Shown: positions 25,210 to 37,375 of the stretch, in pieces
Numbering within the stretch: position 1 is the first letter of the stretch
Layout of the letters: each line of letters begins with the position of its first letter
DNA from: Setaria digitata
Taxonomy: Eukaryota > Nematoda > Chromadorea > Rhabditida > Setariidae
Direction of reading: 5' to 3'
DNA: 64,000 nt
Assembly: GCA_003640385.1 (NCBI GenBank)
Contig: RCAB01000250.1
Location: 1-64,000 of the forward strand
Notes under the pieces: model-generated
The model's database searches: none
The model's input: only the letters and a program-made list of their open reading frames with translations
Told to the model about the DNA's origin: nothing
Position numbers and translations under genes: made by a program

Positions 25210-25242
<33 letters not shown>
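25210..25242. repeat. Poly(A) tract of 33 nt
   Basis: The longest pure A run in the window. No target-site duplication or retrogene precedes it, so it is read as simple sequence rather than a retrotransposed tail. Confidence 0.85.
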
Positions 25243-25244
<2 letters not shown>

Positions 25245-26317
25245 TGTTGAATTGAAAAGATATGAAATGTTTGGCTAAATGTTCATTGATTTTAAAGCAA
25301 AAAAATTTTTTTTCTTTTCTCAATTAACTTTATTATCTATCTCATCATTAATCAGTTAGCAGCTGATAATTAATATATGTATATGTGATTTTCAGTTTCA
25401 TATACAATGTTCACTTTGATCATTATTTGTTTATGAAATTGTACAAATACCAACTATATCGTCTATTAGCAAAATCATTTTGTGCAATTAATCATTCATT
25501 TCAACTGATGGAACTGATTTATCGATATAGAACTGATTTGTTTTCATAAATGATTAACAAAGTAGGAAAATTTTGTCAGTTAATCAGTGTGTGATGTTTG
25601 CAAAAAAGATTTTCTCCTCTTCAATTCATTGCGCATTTAATTTACACATTCATTCCATTCCAATCATACATACTAATTAATATTTTTAGCAAATGATTAT
25701 TTTAGTTAGTGAGAGTGTTTGTGTTATTAGTTTTATTTGACAAAATGGATCTTTTGCTCATTTTTTTTTTGTGTTCATTTGAAAAAAAAAAATAATTAAA
25801 CGAAATTTGTAATTTATATTGCGTTATCAAGGAAGGATTGGTATAAAATTATCCTTTTTTTTTTTTTTTTTTTTTTTTTTAATCTAATAATTAATTAAAT
25901 TACTGGATGAAATCAATAATTATCCATATTATTCTACCAGTCATGACAAAAATGAGATTATCCATTATTCTTCTATCAGTCATGTCAGAAATTCTATGAA
26001 ATGATGTATATGTCTTTAATTTAATAAATCATCATTCATTAACTCTTTTTTTTTTTTTTAAGTCTAGACGGAAATGACTATTTCACTTTTTTTTTTTTTT
26101 TTTTTTTCTTTCAGTGTTCTTGATTGATTTTGTCCATCCATTAACATTTGTTAATTGCACAGACATCATCATCCTCTCTCATATCACAATCTTTTTTGCT
26201 TGTTTCTTTTCTTTTCCTATTAATTAATTATTTTTATCTATTCATATTTGCTGGCTCCTCTTCATATATCATTTTTGTCTGATCCGTTTTCTTTTTTTTT
26301 TTTTTTCGATTAATTTC

Positions 26318-26640
26318 ACCCATTCATATACCTACCCATCAATACTTCCTAATTTTACCTACCCATATATACATCCAACATCCATTTAGTATCCTAATTC
26401 TACCCATCCATATACCTAATTTAAATCTACCCATATTTATATATATATGTATATATGCATCCAACATTCATTGGTACCCTAGTTTTATCCAGTCATACAT
26501 TCCGTCCATTACTACCCACTAATTTTACCCACCCATCATAATACACCCATCCATTGGTATCCTAATTTTACCCGCCCATGTATCGATCCATTAGTACCCT
26601 CTAATTTTACCCACCCATATATATTCAACAATTGGTAATC
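26318..26640. repeat. Degenerate TAATTTTACCCACCCATATA minisatellite
   Basis: Five to seven diverged copies of a roughly 45-65 bp unit containing ATTGGTATCCTAATTTTACC and CACCCATATATACATCCAAC. Copies are easiest to see at 26320-26370, 26388-26420, 26465-26500, 26508-26545, 26550-26585 and 26590-26635. Strand-asymmetric: C-rich on the + strand. Confidence 0.65.
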
Positions 26641-26891
26641 CCTGCCCTATAGCTCCTTTTTTTTTTTTTTTTTTATTTACTTTAATTGTTGTATATTGAA
26701 GTGTAACACTTTTATTAAACAATCATTTGCTAAGTAATCAAAGTCAATTCAATTCATTCGACTTTTTCAAACAGAATTTCCATCCTTATAGCAAATAAAA
26801 TTAGAAAATTTTTGAGAGTGCATAAAATGCACACCTGGATGTTCACTCACTGTTACAGCCATCCAACCCATTTACATTTAGTATTTAAGTG

Positions 26892-27156
<265 letters not shown>

Positions 27157-27390
27157 GTTATGATGTAATTTTTCATTTACATTTCCAATTTCATAATTTC
27201 TCTTTCTTTTTTTTTTTCCTTTTTCTTTTTCTCTCCAGCCTCTAATTATTCTTATTTCAGAAGTTATTCTCATTTTTCTAACACACTTCAATTAATTTAG
27301 TAAAAATTATTTTCATTCACACACACATCTTTCTTTTCAGTTTATTCATTCTTTTCTTTCTTCCTATTTTTTTTTTATTAATTTTATTTT

Positions 27391-27400
27391 TATTTTTTAG
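27391..27400 (+). promoter_or_regulatory. Putative trans-splice acceptor of the M17 peptidase gene
   Basis: TATTTTTTAG ends at 27400, preceded by a long T-rich tract and followed by 43 nt to the ATG at 27444. No upstream coding exon is visible. Confidence 0.4.
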
Positions 27401-27443
27401 ATTTTAACAGCAAAAGTTTTTTGACCTTCTATAATTGCAAAGA

Positions 27444-30400
27444 ATGTCATCAGTTCATGAAAGGTATGAATTCTAGTCAATCAGCAATTGAAATGTATTA
27501 AAATAATAATATTAATAGCTAGAGAAAAATTGAGTGAAATAAAAATTTGCATGAGGAAAAAAGAAAGTTTCTTCCTCTTTTTTTTTTTTTTGATTTGAAA
27601 TGTTTAAATTATTCATATTTTGAATTGTTGAAGGTTTTTTAATTTAATTTTTCATTTTTATTTTCCGGCTGTTTTTTATTTTTCAAATAAATGGCACATA
27701 TAAATTATCATTCATTTTTAGTCATTATTATTTGAAAATGTGCTGAAATTATAGAAATTAAAGAGCTTAAAAGATGTAATTTTTTCCCTCATTTTTACTG
27801 CTTTTTAATTTTATTATAGTGAGGAAAAAAAGGCGAGAAAAAAATTTGCTTTTTTTTTTTGAAAAGAAAAGAAAGGAATGGAGTTTAATCAATCATATAA
27901 AATAAATATGAAATGTAAATGTAAATCAGTTTTAAATCAAAATTTAAATTTTTAGTTATTTAACAGCAAAAATATCTGCTGCAAAATCAGTAACTGATGA
28001 TGCTTATGATGGAATCATCTTTGTTACTCATTCAATTCCGGAAACGGAAAAATATGACCAATTAAAAGTCCTGTTACCAAGTATTATTACTTACTGTCAG
28101 GTTATCAATTATGAATTGCTTTTATTTGTTTTTTTTTTTTCTTCTTTTTTGTTCAAATATTATTTTATTAAAATTTTTACTCCAATCTTAGAGAATAATT
28201 ATTTATTCATTCATATTATTCCCACTACAATTTTATTTTTATTTTTACTCTGTAAGAAGAAGTAAATGAAAAAAAAAAAAAAAATAAAAAGCAAATGAAT
28301 GCTATTTATTTATATCAATTAACATTAGCTAAATAAAAATATTCAATGGAAAATTTCACTTTTAAATTTTTCCTAAAATAGTATTTAATTTTAGTACTAA
28401 TTAGAAATTGCTCCAGATTCATAAAGATATCGAAAATGCTATCACACTTATTCCAATTAGTGCAAATGTTCTATCATCAAAAAGGCTAATTGTTGCTGGA
28501 ACTGGACCTGTTGATCGAGATTACGATGATGTTCGTCGATTTGGTACTGCTGCACGAAATGGCATGAAATTGTATGTTAATAAATAATTTTATCCATTTT
28601 TTTCTTTTTTTTTTTTTTTTTCTTGCAACGTAATTTAAAGAGATTTTTTTTTATCATATGGATGATTAAAGATTTCATCATACGATGATATCAAATTTCA
28701 ATCGATTCAATTAACTAAATTATATGCTTGTCTTTTCTTTTTCAAAAAAAAAATTATTTTCTAATTTAATTCGATTTTCCGTTTTCTTTTTCGATACAAT
28801 TTTTGTATTAAAAATTTATAATGAGTTATATACAGATAAGACAAGACAATGATGAGGCTAATATTGCAGGGCCTTAAAAATTGGCATGAAAAAACCGCTA
28901 ATTTTAACTTTGCCACATAAAAAATATCCACAAGCAGAATTAGTATCAGCTATTAATGCTATGCATGAACTTTATATACCATTACATATTCGAGAGGAAG
29001 AGAAGAAGTTGAAAGTTGATGGTGTCGGTTTTTATGCGCTTGATTATGATCAAGAGGTAAATTTGAGAATTTTTCAATTTAAATTTTATCAAAAAAGAAA
29101 AAATAAATAAATAAAATGAATAAAATTTACCACCTAAAATAACTGTTGATAAGTTTTTTTTTTTTTTTTTTTTTTTTTTAATACTTTTAGAAAAAAATAA
29201 ATAAGTTAATTAATCAATAAAATTTTACATTACAATGAAATAATTATAATAGATGAATTAAAATTTGTCACTGAAATAATTTTGTTTATTAATTTATTCA
29301 ATTATGTGTTTCATAAAAAAAAGAAATGAATGAAATTTGTCACTGAAGTAATTGATTACTAATTTCTCAAATATTTCTAATAAAAAATAAATAAATAAAA
29401 TTTGCCACTGAAATAATTGTAATAAATGAATAAAATCTGTTACCATAATAATCGTTAATTAATTAAATTTTCAGGCATTGATGAAATTTATAACAACACT
29501 TGATGCAGCATTTACAGTTTGTCGAGATATTGGTGATTCGGATCCGCAACGTATGTCACCACCATGTGTCGCCGATTATGTTACCAATTTATTTAGCGGA
29601 ACAAAAATTACCACTCGTGTCATTTCGGATGTTGATGTAAGTTTTATTTTAAATAATTTACAGTTCAATAAATCAACTGATAAATGAATTAATGAATAAT
29701 TTAACAAATCAATAAATAATTTAATAAATAAATAAAATATATTTTATTGCTAATGGAAGAAATTTTTCTAATCAAAAAAATTTTGTTAAAATTTTTTAGG
29801 AAATTAAACGTGATTTTCCTTTAATGGCAGCTGTAAATCGTGCAGCAAATAGTGTTAAAGATCATCAGGCACGTTTAATATGGCTTGAATATAATCCGGA
29901 AGGTTCCATTGATGAAACAATTATGCTTGTTGGCAAAGGTTATCTTTTATAATTATGAAAAAAAAAAAAAAAAAAGAATTATCAATAATTTTAATTGTTT
30001 TTTTTTTTTGAAGGTGTTACAATAGATACCGGTGGAGCAGATTTGAAAATAAATGGAAATATGTTTGGAATGTGTCGTGATAAATATGGTGCCGCTGTTG
30101 TTGCTGGTATTTTTAAAACTTTGGAAATTTTACAACCAAAAAATGTCAAGGTTTTAATTTTTAATTTTAATTTTAATTTTAACTTTTTTTTTTTTTGTAT
30201 GTTTAAGAAGTAATTTTAATCCTGTACATTGTGAATGTATATTAATTTTAATATTTTAATAAAATTAAATTTGCAGTTTTGCGGTTTCATGTGCATGGTT
30301 CGAAACAGTATTGGTTCAAACTCTTATACGTGTGATGAAATTATTCGTTCACGTAGCGGTAAACGTATTGCAATATGTAATACCGATGCAGAAGGTCGTA

Positions 30401-32028
30401 TTACAATGCTTGATCCTTTGACAAAAATGGCTGAAATTGTATGATATTAAATTATTAATTTCTGAATTTTTTCTTTTTTTTTTTTCGAATTGAACTACTT
30501 AATTAATTAAGCAAATATGCAGCATTTTGATGTAATTCTTTGTTCATTTGATTATCGAGTAAGCAAATAACAATAATAATAATAATTGATTTTGTATGTT
30601 GGTAATTAGTTAATTGATTTAAACACAAATTAAGGCTTTGATTGAGTCATTTAAAAAAAAAAAAAAAAAAGAAAAATTGATGATCGAAAATTTCCAAAAA
30701 ATTCCTTCATTAAAATGCATTTCACATCTCTGTGCATAAATTTTAGGCCAAAATGGAAAAGAAACCACGAATATTCACGTTGGCTACACTAACAGGCCAC
30801 TGTATACTTACTTATGGCCATATGGCAGCAGCAATGGATAATGGCCCAGCACATCTGGATCATACTGCTGAAGCAATACGTGATCGTGGTGATGCTTTTG
30901 GGCAACCTGTTGAAGTATCACGCTTACATTCAGAGGTTAAATTTTGTTTTTAAAATAGTAACAAAAAAGAAAAAAAAAAAAGGTTGGCATTAGTATGCAT
31001 AAGTTTTTTTTTTTTCAAATTCCAAATTAAATTTGACTTTTTTTTTTCCTTTCTTTACATTAACAAGAATTTTGATAAAGTGAAATTTATAACAAATGTA
31101 AAATGAAAGAGTAAAAAAAAAAAAAAAAAACTGAAAAAACAGCACAAATATGTTTTATTCTATTTTTTCCTTTTTTTTTTTTTTTTTTTTTTTTTTAGGA
31201 TTTTGAATTTCATGAAGCTGAAAGTGAAGCAGCAGATTTGCGACAATCGAACACGTTACCATCTGTACGTACACCTCGTGGTCATCAAGGACCAGCTGCA
31301 TTTCTACTAAAAGGTTCAAGACTGGATGAACATGGATTGGATTCGGAAAATCCTATAGCGTAAGTTTAGTAAAATGATACCTGGAAATAAAGGTACCTGT
31401 ATTTTTATAATCATTAATTTATCATCAGTCATCTCTGTATTTAATTAAATGTGATTAAAATTTTTTACATGGAATATTGGAAGAATTTAAAAAAAAAAAA
31501 AAAAAAAAATGAATGAAATAAATATGGCAGTAATAATTTAATGATTTATAAATGATATTACAATTAGCAATTCTTTGTGTTTTTTTTTTAAAATTTTTCT
31601 AGATTTACGCATATCGATATGGGTGCTTGTATGGGTTCACATCCTCAAATAAGCTTTCCCAATCCATTGATGGCATTTGCTGCAACGTTAGTTTTTTTTT
31701 TTTTTCTAGGTCATTTTAAATGGATATTAATTACAAGTTTAATTGGAATAGGATGTGATATACAATTTTTTAGCACCTATCTTATTCTTTTTTCTTTTAA
31801 TTTTCATCAGCAAGAAAGAAAAAGAGAGGAAAAAAAAAAGGAAAGAAAAGTTAAAAACTATGAATTACTAAATTACTCGATGAGAAATAAAAAGCACTTT
31901 GCATTATGTTTCTTGGCACAATTCTTTTTGGCAATCAAAAATTTTAATTATTATAAATCAATGAAAAAAATTATCGGCTTGATTAATCATCTATCTATCA
32001 ATCATATTTCAGTGGCACTCAACAGTGA
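27444..32028 (+). CDS. M17-family leucyl aminopeptidase-like protein (W07G4.4 type)
   Basis: A metallo-aminopeptidase of the cytosolic leucine aminopeptidase family, which removes N-terminal residues using two divalent metals. Exons: 27444-27463, 27956-28100, 28417-28571, 28870-29056, 29475-29636, 29800-29938, 30014-30150, 30277-30438, 30747-30935, 31199-31359, 31603-31686, 32013-32028; 518 residues, all phases consistent. Family metal and catalytic residues are present with the expected spacing: Lys269 and Asp274 (VGKGVTIDTGGADLK), Asp292 (MCRDKYGAA), Asp352, Glu354 and Arg356 in NTDAEGR. The N-terminal half is the poorly conserved macro-like domain. The sequence most resembles the predicted aminopeptidase I remember as C. 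elegans W07G4.4 rather than classical LAP-1. The last exon is tiny (four residues and TGA) but supplies the phase needed after 31686, and the total length fits. The 3' end converges with the four-TM gene on the other strand. Confidence 0.93.
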
Positions 32029-32146
32029 TAGAATTAATTTTCAGATACGTATTTCCGCATACCAATTTATCAATGAAGATGAAGTGATCTATTAGTGTCG
32101 TCAATTTGCTATATTTCTCTGTTATCTTAACTTTTAAATTGGCAAT

Positions 32147-32162
32147 TTTATTGTTAAATAAA
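32147..32162. terminator. Back-to-back poly(A) signals for two convergent genes
   Basis: TTTATT at 32147-32152 is AATAAA on the minus strand, and AATAAA at 32157-32162 is the plus-strand signal. They are separated by four bases. The plus signal lies about 130 nt after the peptidase stop. The minus signal is the first AATAAA I can find downstream of the four-TM gene's stop at 33044, about 900 nt away. Confidence 0.5.
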
Positions 32163-32297
32163 TTGATCTAACAGTGACAGTGTTGCCAAATTGCTACATT
32201 CTTTGTTGTCTAATTTTTCAAATTCTCAAATTTGATATTAAATCCATTTTTACATTTTCAAACGTTACTGAATTCTATCAATGTAATAATGAAAAAG

Positions 32298-33112
32298 AAA
32301 CATTATTATGAAATTTAGTCATTGCAAAGAAGGGATACTGTATGTTTAGGGAAGAAGAAAATATGGGTACGGTATCATGCAGAATTCCTCAGCTATTCTG
32401 ATGTATATCAACGACTTTCGACAATGATAAGATTTCCATAAAATGCACATGAGAGCAATCATTACTAAGAAATTCGGTCATTGCAAAGAGGAGATACTGT
32501 ATGTTTAGGGAAGAAGAAAATATGGGTACGGTATCATGCAGAATTCCTCAGCTATTCTGATGTATATCAACGACTTTCGACAATGATAAGATTTCCATAA
32601 AATGCACATGAGAGCAATCATTACTAAGAAATTCGGTCATTGCAAAGAGGAGATACTGTATGTTTAGGGAAGAAGAAAATATGGGTACGGTATCATGCAG
32701 AATTCCTCAGCTATTCTGATGTATATCAACGACTTTCGACAATGATAAGATTTCCATAAAATGCACATGAGAGCAATCATTACTAAGAAATTCGGTCATT
32801 GCAAAGAGGAGATACTGTATGTTTAGGGAAGAAGAAAATATGGGTACGGTATCATGCAGAATTCCTCAGCTATTCTGATGTATATCAACGACTTTCGACA
32901 ATGATAAGATTTCCATAAAATGCACATGAGAGCAATCATTACTAAGAAATTCGGTCATTGCAAAGAAGGGATACTGTATGTTTAGGGAAGAAGAAAATAT
33001 GGGTACGGTATCATGCAGAATTCCTCAGCTATTCTGATGTATATCAACGACTTTCGACAATGATAAGATTTCCATAAAATGCCCATGATAGCATCATAAT
33101 GCAAACAACTGA
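32298..33112. repeat. 159-bp tandem array (about five copies)
   Basis: TCATTGCAAAGA recurs at 32319, 32478, 32637, 32796 and 32955, an exact 159-bp period. Copies 2-4 are identical by eye (GAGGAGATACTG). Copies 1 and 5 share the variant GAAGGGATACTG. Homology decays at both ends (32298-32318 and 33090-33112). The rightmost copy contains the last about 45 coding bases and the stop codon of the minus-strand four-TM gene, so every copy carries that exon end plus downstream sequence. The period is a multiple of three, but stops occur in all frames. Confidence 0.95.
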
Positions 33113-36100
33113 TTGAAACAGGAAGCAAATCTGGAAAAAAAAGACAATTCATTTTTTTTTTCGAAACAATTAAATTTTTCCATAATTAAATAATTAATTT
33201 TACGATTTAAAATTACATATATCCTAAAAAGTATTAAATAAGTTAAACTTACAGCTGTTCCAACCATCAGACGATAACTCTCATAGCGACTCCAATCACT
33301 TCGTTCTAGCAAGAATGATACTGCAACAATTAGCGAACAAATTGCAAGCACTGTTAAAATGGAATTTACAATTATTTCCTGAAAAATTACAAAATCAAAT
33401 TTATTAAAATCTCGCAAATAGTAATTGCTTTCAAAAAAAAAAAAAAAAAAAAGAACACACAAATGTTTAGATTGTCAAAAAAAAAAAAAAAAATATTGAG
33501 AAATTAAAATTTTAGTGGAAAAGTTGAAATAAATGCTCATTCTTTTGTTTTTAATTTTTAATTAAATTCCATCTAATTTTAAATTTTCATTATTAGAGCA
33601 ATTGCAAATCTGCTAAACAATTTTTAATTGGTTTTACTGCAGTAATCCGCTGAACTGAGCATTATCTGAAATGAACAAAATATGAATAACAAATGTTTAT
33701 GAATTGAATACAAAAATTGTAAGAATTCAATTCTAGCTTCTTTTCAAATTCAAAAAATTCCAATACTATCTCCATATTATATTGGAGATTTAATTGGAAC
33801 ATAAATTAATTAATGGAATATAATTTTGATACTTATCGAGATGTTTACTGCTATTTTTCAATTCGAATCATTCTTACCATCACAATTCTTCGTCGAGAAT
33901 AATCACTACTTTTCTTCTTCTAATAACTTATAAAATGAAATTATTCGTTATTTCTTTTGTCTTTTCTTTTCTCAGACCGAAAAAAATTTATCATATTTGA
34001 ACTTCTTTCAACGGGAAATTAAAGTTATCGGAATTTAAAAAAAAAAAAAAAAAAATCAAAATATATAACTATATTTTTCAAGCAAAAAAAAAAAAAGGAG
34101 AAATACTAANAAAAAAAAAAAAAAATTCAAAATATATAACTATATTTTTCAAGCAAAAAAAAAAAAAGGAGAAATACTAAATTTATCAGTCTTTTTTTTC
34201 GTTAAGTTCTAAGCCTAAAAAAATTCAATAAAGTAATTTATTAGTTTTCTACTTTTAACGGTTAAAAAGTCACTTATTTTTGATAACAAGAATTGCAAAA
34301 TGATTAATGATAAAACGAAATTGAACAGCAATTTTTCTCTTCTTTTTCCTTTTTTAGAAAAATAATTGAAAATACAAGATATTGTACAATGGAAAGAATA
34401 ATGGAGATTTTTTTTTTTTCTTTTGAAATGAAGAAAATTTTGTAGATGAGATTTTTTTTTCTTTTTTCAAATACCAAAATTATGATTTCAGATCTAATTT
34501 ACCGTTAAAATAGTAGAGGGAAAAAAGAGAGAAATGCTCATTTTTCTCATTTTTAATGAATTTTGACTTCATTCTTTTTTTTATTACAAAATTTTAATTA
34601 AAATATAATCTTCGCAGTGAATATTTTGTTATTTTAATAAAATAAAAAAAAAAAAAAAAGAAAGAAAGCAAAACAAAAATTCATATTTTGCAAAATAATT
34701 TTGAAATATTTCCATGGAAAAAAACAAGAGTTTGCTAATTAATTAATTGTTCTCATTTATACTGCCAAAAATTTAACAACAACAGTATGCTGCTATCAAT
34801 AAGTTTGTTAACTTAGTAGAAAGTTAATAGGAAGAAAAAGAAAAAAAAAACTTTTTTTAATGCTTCTATTAATAAACATTTGTGAATGTGGTAGCACTTT
34901 CAGCACATCAAATGACATTACTAAATTCTTCCAGTAACGAAATAAAATAATTTTAATTTTAATTTCGCTGTTAGGAATTATTTTGATGCCTTTATAATAT
35001 AAATTTTATATTGCAAATAAAATACGCTCTATTTTATCGTTTTAACTATAAATTATTTGATTGATTTTAAATGCAAATTTGCTCAGTTCTGAATTAAAAT
35101 AGCTAAACATTTCACTCAAAAAATTCATACATTTTAGGTGAAAAAGGAAGAAAACAGGAGTAAATTAAATTATAAAAATCAACATTATATCGGTTACCTG
35201 TTAAAGATAATGTAATAGAATTAAATATAGGTGAAGAAGTATTATCATCATTTCTTATCAATAATAGTTATTGTTAACTTGTTAGTGATAATGTAAAAGA
35301 ATTAAATATAAACAAAATATTATTATTACTTCCTATCGCTGATAATTACTGCTAACTTGTCAATAATAATGCAATAGAATTAAACATAAATGAGGTATTA
35401 TCATTACTTCCTATCACTGATAATGATTGTTAGACAAAAAAGCAAATTAATGATGATATGTTCACTGAAAATGATGACAAATGCTATTGAAATATTTATA
35501 ATAATTATGATGATACATGATAAAGTACAATCAAATGAAGATTTAAAAAGAAAAAAAAAAAGAATATTACTATGTCCTTAATTAATCCTTTAATTAAACA
35601 CTTCCTTCTAAAATTAATACGAGCCTCATTTTTTTTTTTCTTAATCATTTATTCCTTTTCTTCATTCGAAATTATTTTTCCTTATTTCTTTTCTGTAATT
35701 TTCTAAATTTTGCTTTTTCTGCAAAGAAAATATATCAAGGAAAAGATGAAGAGGAAAAAAGCGAAGAAAAAATAATAACAAATTTTTTTAAAATGCATTT
35801 TTGATAATTAAGATAATAAAAATATGAAATAAATGATGATATTTCGTTCTTTTTTTTTTCTGTTTATTTTCAATGGAGTTTTTTTTTTCTTTCTTAGTGT
35901 TTAAAAATATTTTTTTTATTTATATTTCCTTTCCCACAATTGCCATAGCTACTATTTACTATTATTAATTAATTAATTAACTAATTTATCTATTTATTTA
36001 TTCATTCATTCATTCATCAATGCATTATTTATACATTTATTTATCGATTTTATTCATTTATTTACTCGTTTATTATTCATTTAATTAAATTATTTGTTTT

Positions 36101-37375
36101 TTAGTTAATTAATATTCATTTGTCCAATTTATTAACTAATTTATTTATCTGTTAATTTGTTTTTTTTTATAATTCCCTTTTTCTTTAATTTTTCAATTTA
36201 CATGGTCTTCTTTTTTCATTAACTTATTGAATTCTAACTAACTACTTTCCAATATTATGAATTAATTAATCAATATTTATTAATAATCAATTTACCAACT
36301 AAATTATTTGTTTAATAATTTATTTCTTTTATAATTCTCGTATTTTTCCTTATTTTTGCAATTTACATGGCCTTCTTTTATTCTTTCATGAACTTAATGA
36401 ACTTGAACTAATTACTTTCTAAAGAAAAGCTAAATCGTTCATTCTCAAACAACTTACAACAGTTCGAATGAAGAAGATTTGTTGTAGAACGGAACCAATA
36501 CTCCAACCAAGTAGCAAACCACAGGTAAGTCCAATAATAATATAAGTTGTGGAATAGCTTGCACGAACACCTTTGTCTTGTAAATAAATTAGCAATATTA
36601 CAATCGATGCAATGATCTAAAAAAAAAAAATTAGGAAAAAATAAAAGTAAAAACTTTAGACAATAATTAAATAAAAGGAATAAAAAAGTAATAAAATAAA
36701 AGATGTAATAATTACTACTAGAAAAAAAAAATTGTAAATATTAAAAAAATCATGATATGTAATTTTTTAATCTTTTTTTTTTTTTTGATCTCATTAAAAT
36801 TTTCAAAACGACGAATAATAAATAACAGTAATTAACATTTTATTCTTTGAAATTATAATAGATTTTAAAAATTTTAATTTAGTCACAGAATGAGATTGCC
36901 ATTCTGGATCATTCTCTCCTCATCCCTGCTATCCATAATCAACTCTTTTTCCCCGGTTTTTACCGGTAAAATTTGTTGATTTTCTAATTTTTTTTTTCCC
37001 CTCCCTCAGATAAAACAATTTAATAAATATATTACTTCTAATAATATCATAACGGATTTTAGTTTATCATCGATTAATTTGCTACTGTTTTATTTTTCTT
37101 TTTTTCCATTGAATTGGTGAATAGAATAATTAAGTGTTGCTTGAAATTATCGACAATCAATTCACTTAAATTCCTCTTTTCTGTTTCTTATTTCCTTCTC
37201 AAATTAAATTGAAATTTCAATAACTGATTGATTCATTAAGGTTGTAAAATTTAGCGCAATTCAGAAATTGGAAACTAACTACAGTGAGTAGTTTGATCAC
37301 CCAAACAGGAATTGTTGAGCTTCGAAAACCGGTCGAACGGGTTGTTGTAACAGTTGTTCGGCTAATAACCGGCAT
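33044..37375 (-). CDS. Small four-transmembrane protein (MARVEL/CMTM-like topology), 154 residues
   Basis: Assembled on the minus strand from four phase-0 exons: 37375-37283, 36616-36458, 33378-33253 and 33130-33044 (TGA 33046-33044). The start ATG follows TTTCCTAG|ACA, a typical trans-splice position with a 3-nt 5' UTR. The N-terminal tail of about 22 residues is Arg/Thr/Ser-rich (MPVISRTTVTTTRSTGFRSS). Four hydrophobic segments follow: VWVIKLLT joined to IIASIVILLIYL; YIIIGLTCGLLLGW...; IIVNSILTVLAICSLIVAV; ICFLFQSVVCIMMLSWAFYG. The short tail NLIIVESR is cytosolic if the N-terminus is inside. Size and topology resemble MARVEL/CMTM proteins of membrane trafficking, but no diagnostic motif is visible. 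Intron 2 is 3.1 kb. The last exon overlaps the 159-bp tandem array, so the stop region is part of the repeat unit. Confidence in the gene is good; the family is inference. Confidence 0.75.
33379..36457 (-). other. Intron 2 of the four-TM gene (3.1 kb)
   Basis: Very AT-rich, with poly(A)/poly(T) tracts and TTCA/ATTA simple repeats near 35960-36070. Includes a single-N join at 34110 flanked by duplicated sequence. No exon was detected inside it on either strand. Confidence 0.55.
34038..34180. other. Single-N join with duplicated flanks
   Basis: The N at 34110 separates two copies of a segment running from a poly(A) run through TCAAAATATATAACTATATT and TTTCAAGC to GGAGAAATACTAA (34038-34109 and 34111-34180). 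The copies differ mainly in A-run length. Same signature as at 4557, 4728, 5087 and 10853. Confidence 0.75.

Larger units (their letters stand above)
22981..26891. other. Intergenic region between uba-1 and the M17 peptidase gene
   Basis: AT-rich with many poly(T) tracts. Contains a (TA)n run at 24894-24924, a 33-nt poly(A) tract at 25210-25242 and a degenerate CCCATCC-type minisatellite at 26318-26640. I find no convincing gene; ORFs at 23375-24106 read mostly as Phe-rich translations of poly(T). Confidence 0.6.

Noticed and set aside
25200..25245. Poly(A) tract as the tail of a processed retrogene
   Set aside because: No coding similarity upstream and no flanking target-site duplication; homopolymer runs are everywhere in this DNA.
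31687..32095. Reading the M17 peptidase straight through its last intron to the stop near 32093
   Set aside because: The continuation is poly-Phe and Lys/Glu-rich low-complexity sequence. A good donor at 31687 and acceptor at 32012 give the expected length.
32298..33112. CRISPR-like or protein-coding repeat interpretation of the 159-bp array
   Set aside because: There are no spacers, the units are contiguous and identical, stops occur in all frames, and the genome is eukaryotic.
36885..36970. Possible first exon of the four-TM gene on the minus strand (MDSRDEERM...)
   Set aside because: It reaches a stop without a usable donor in phase. The exon at 37375-37283 fits both phase and the first membrane segment.
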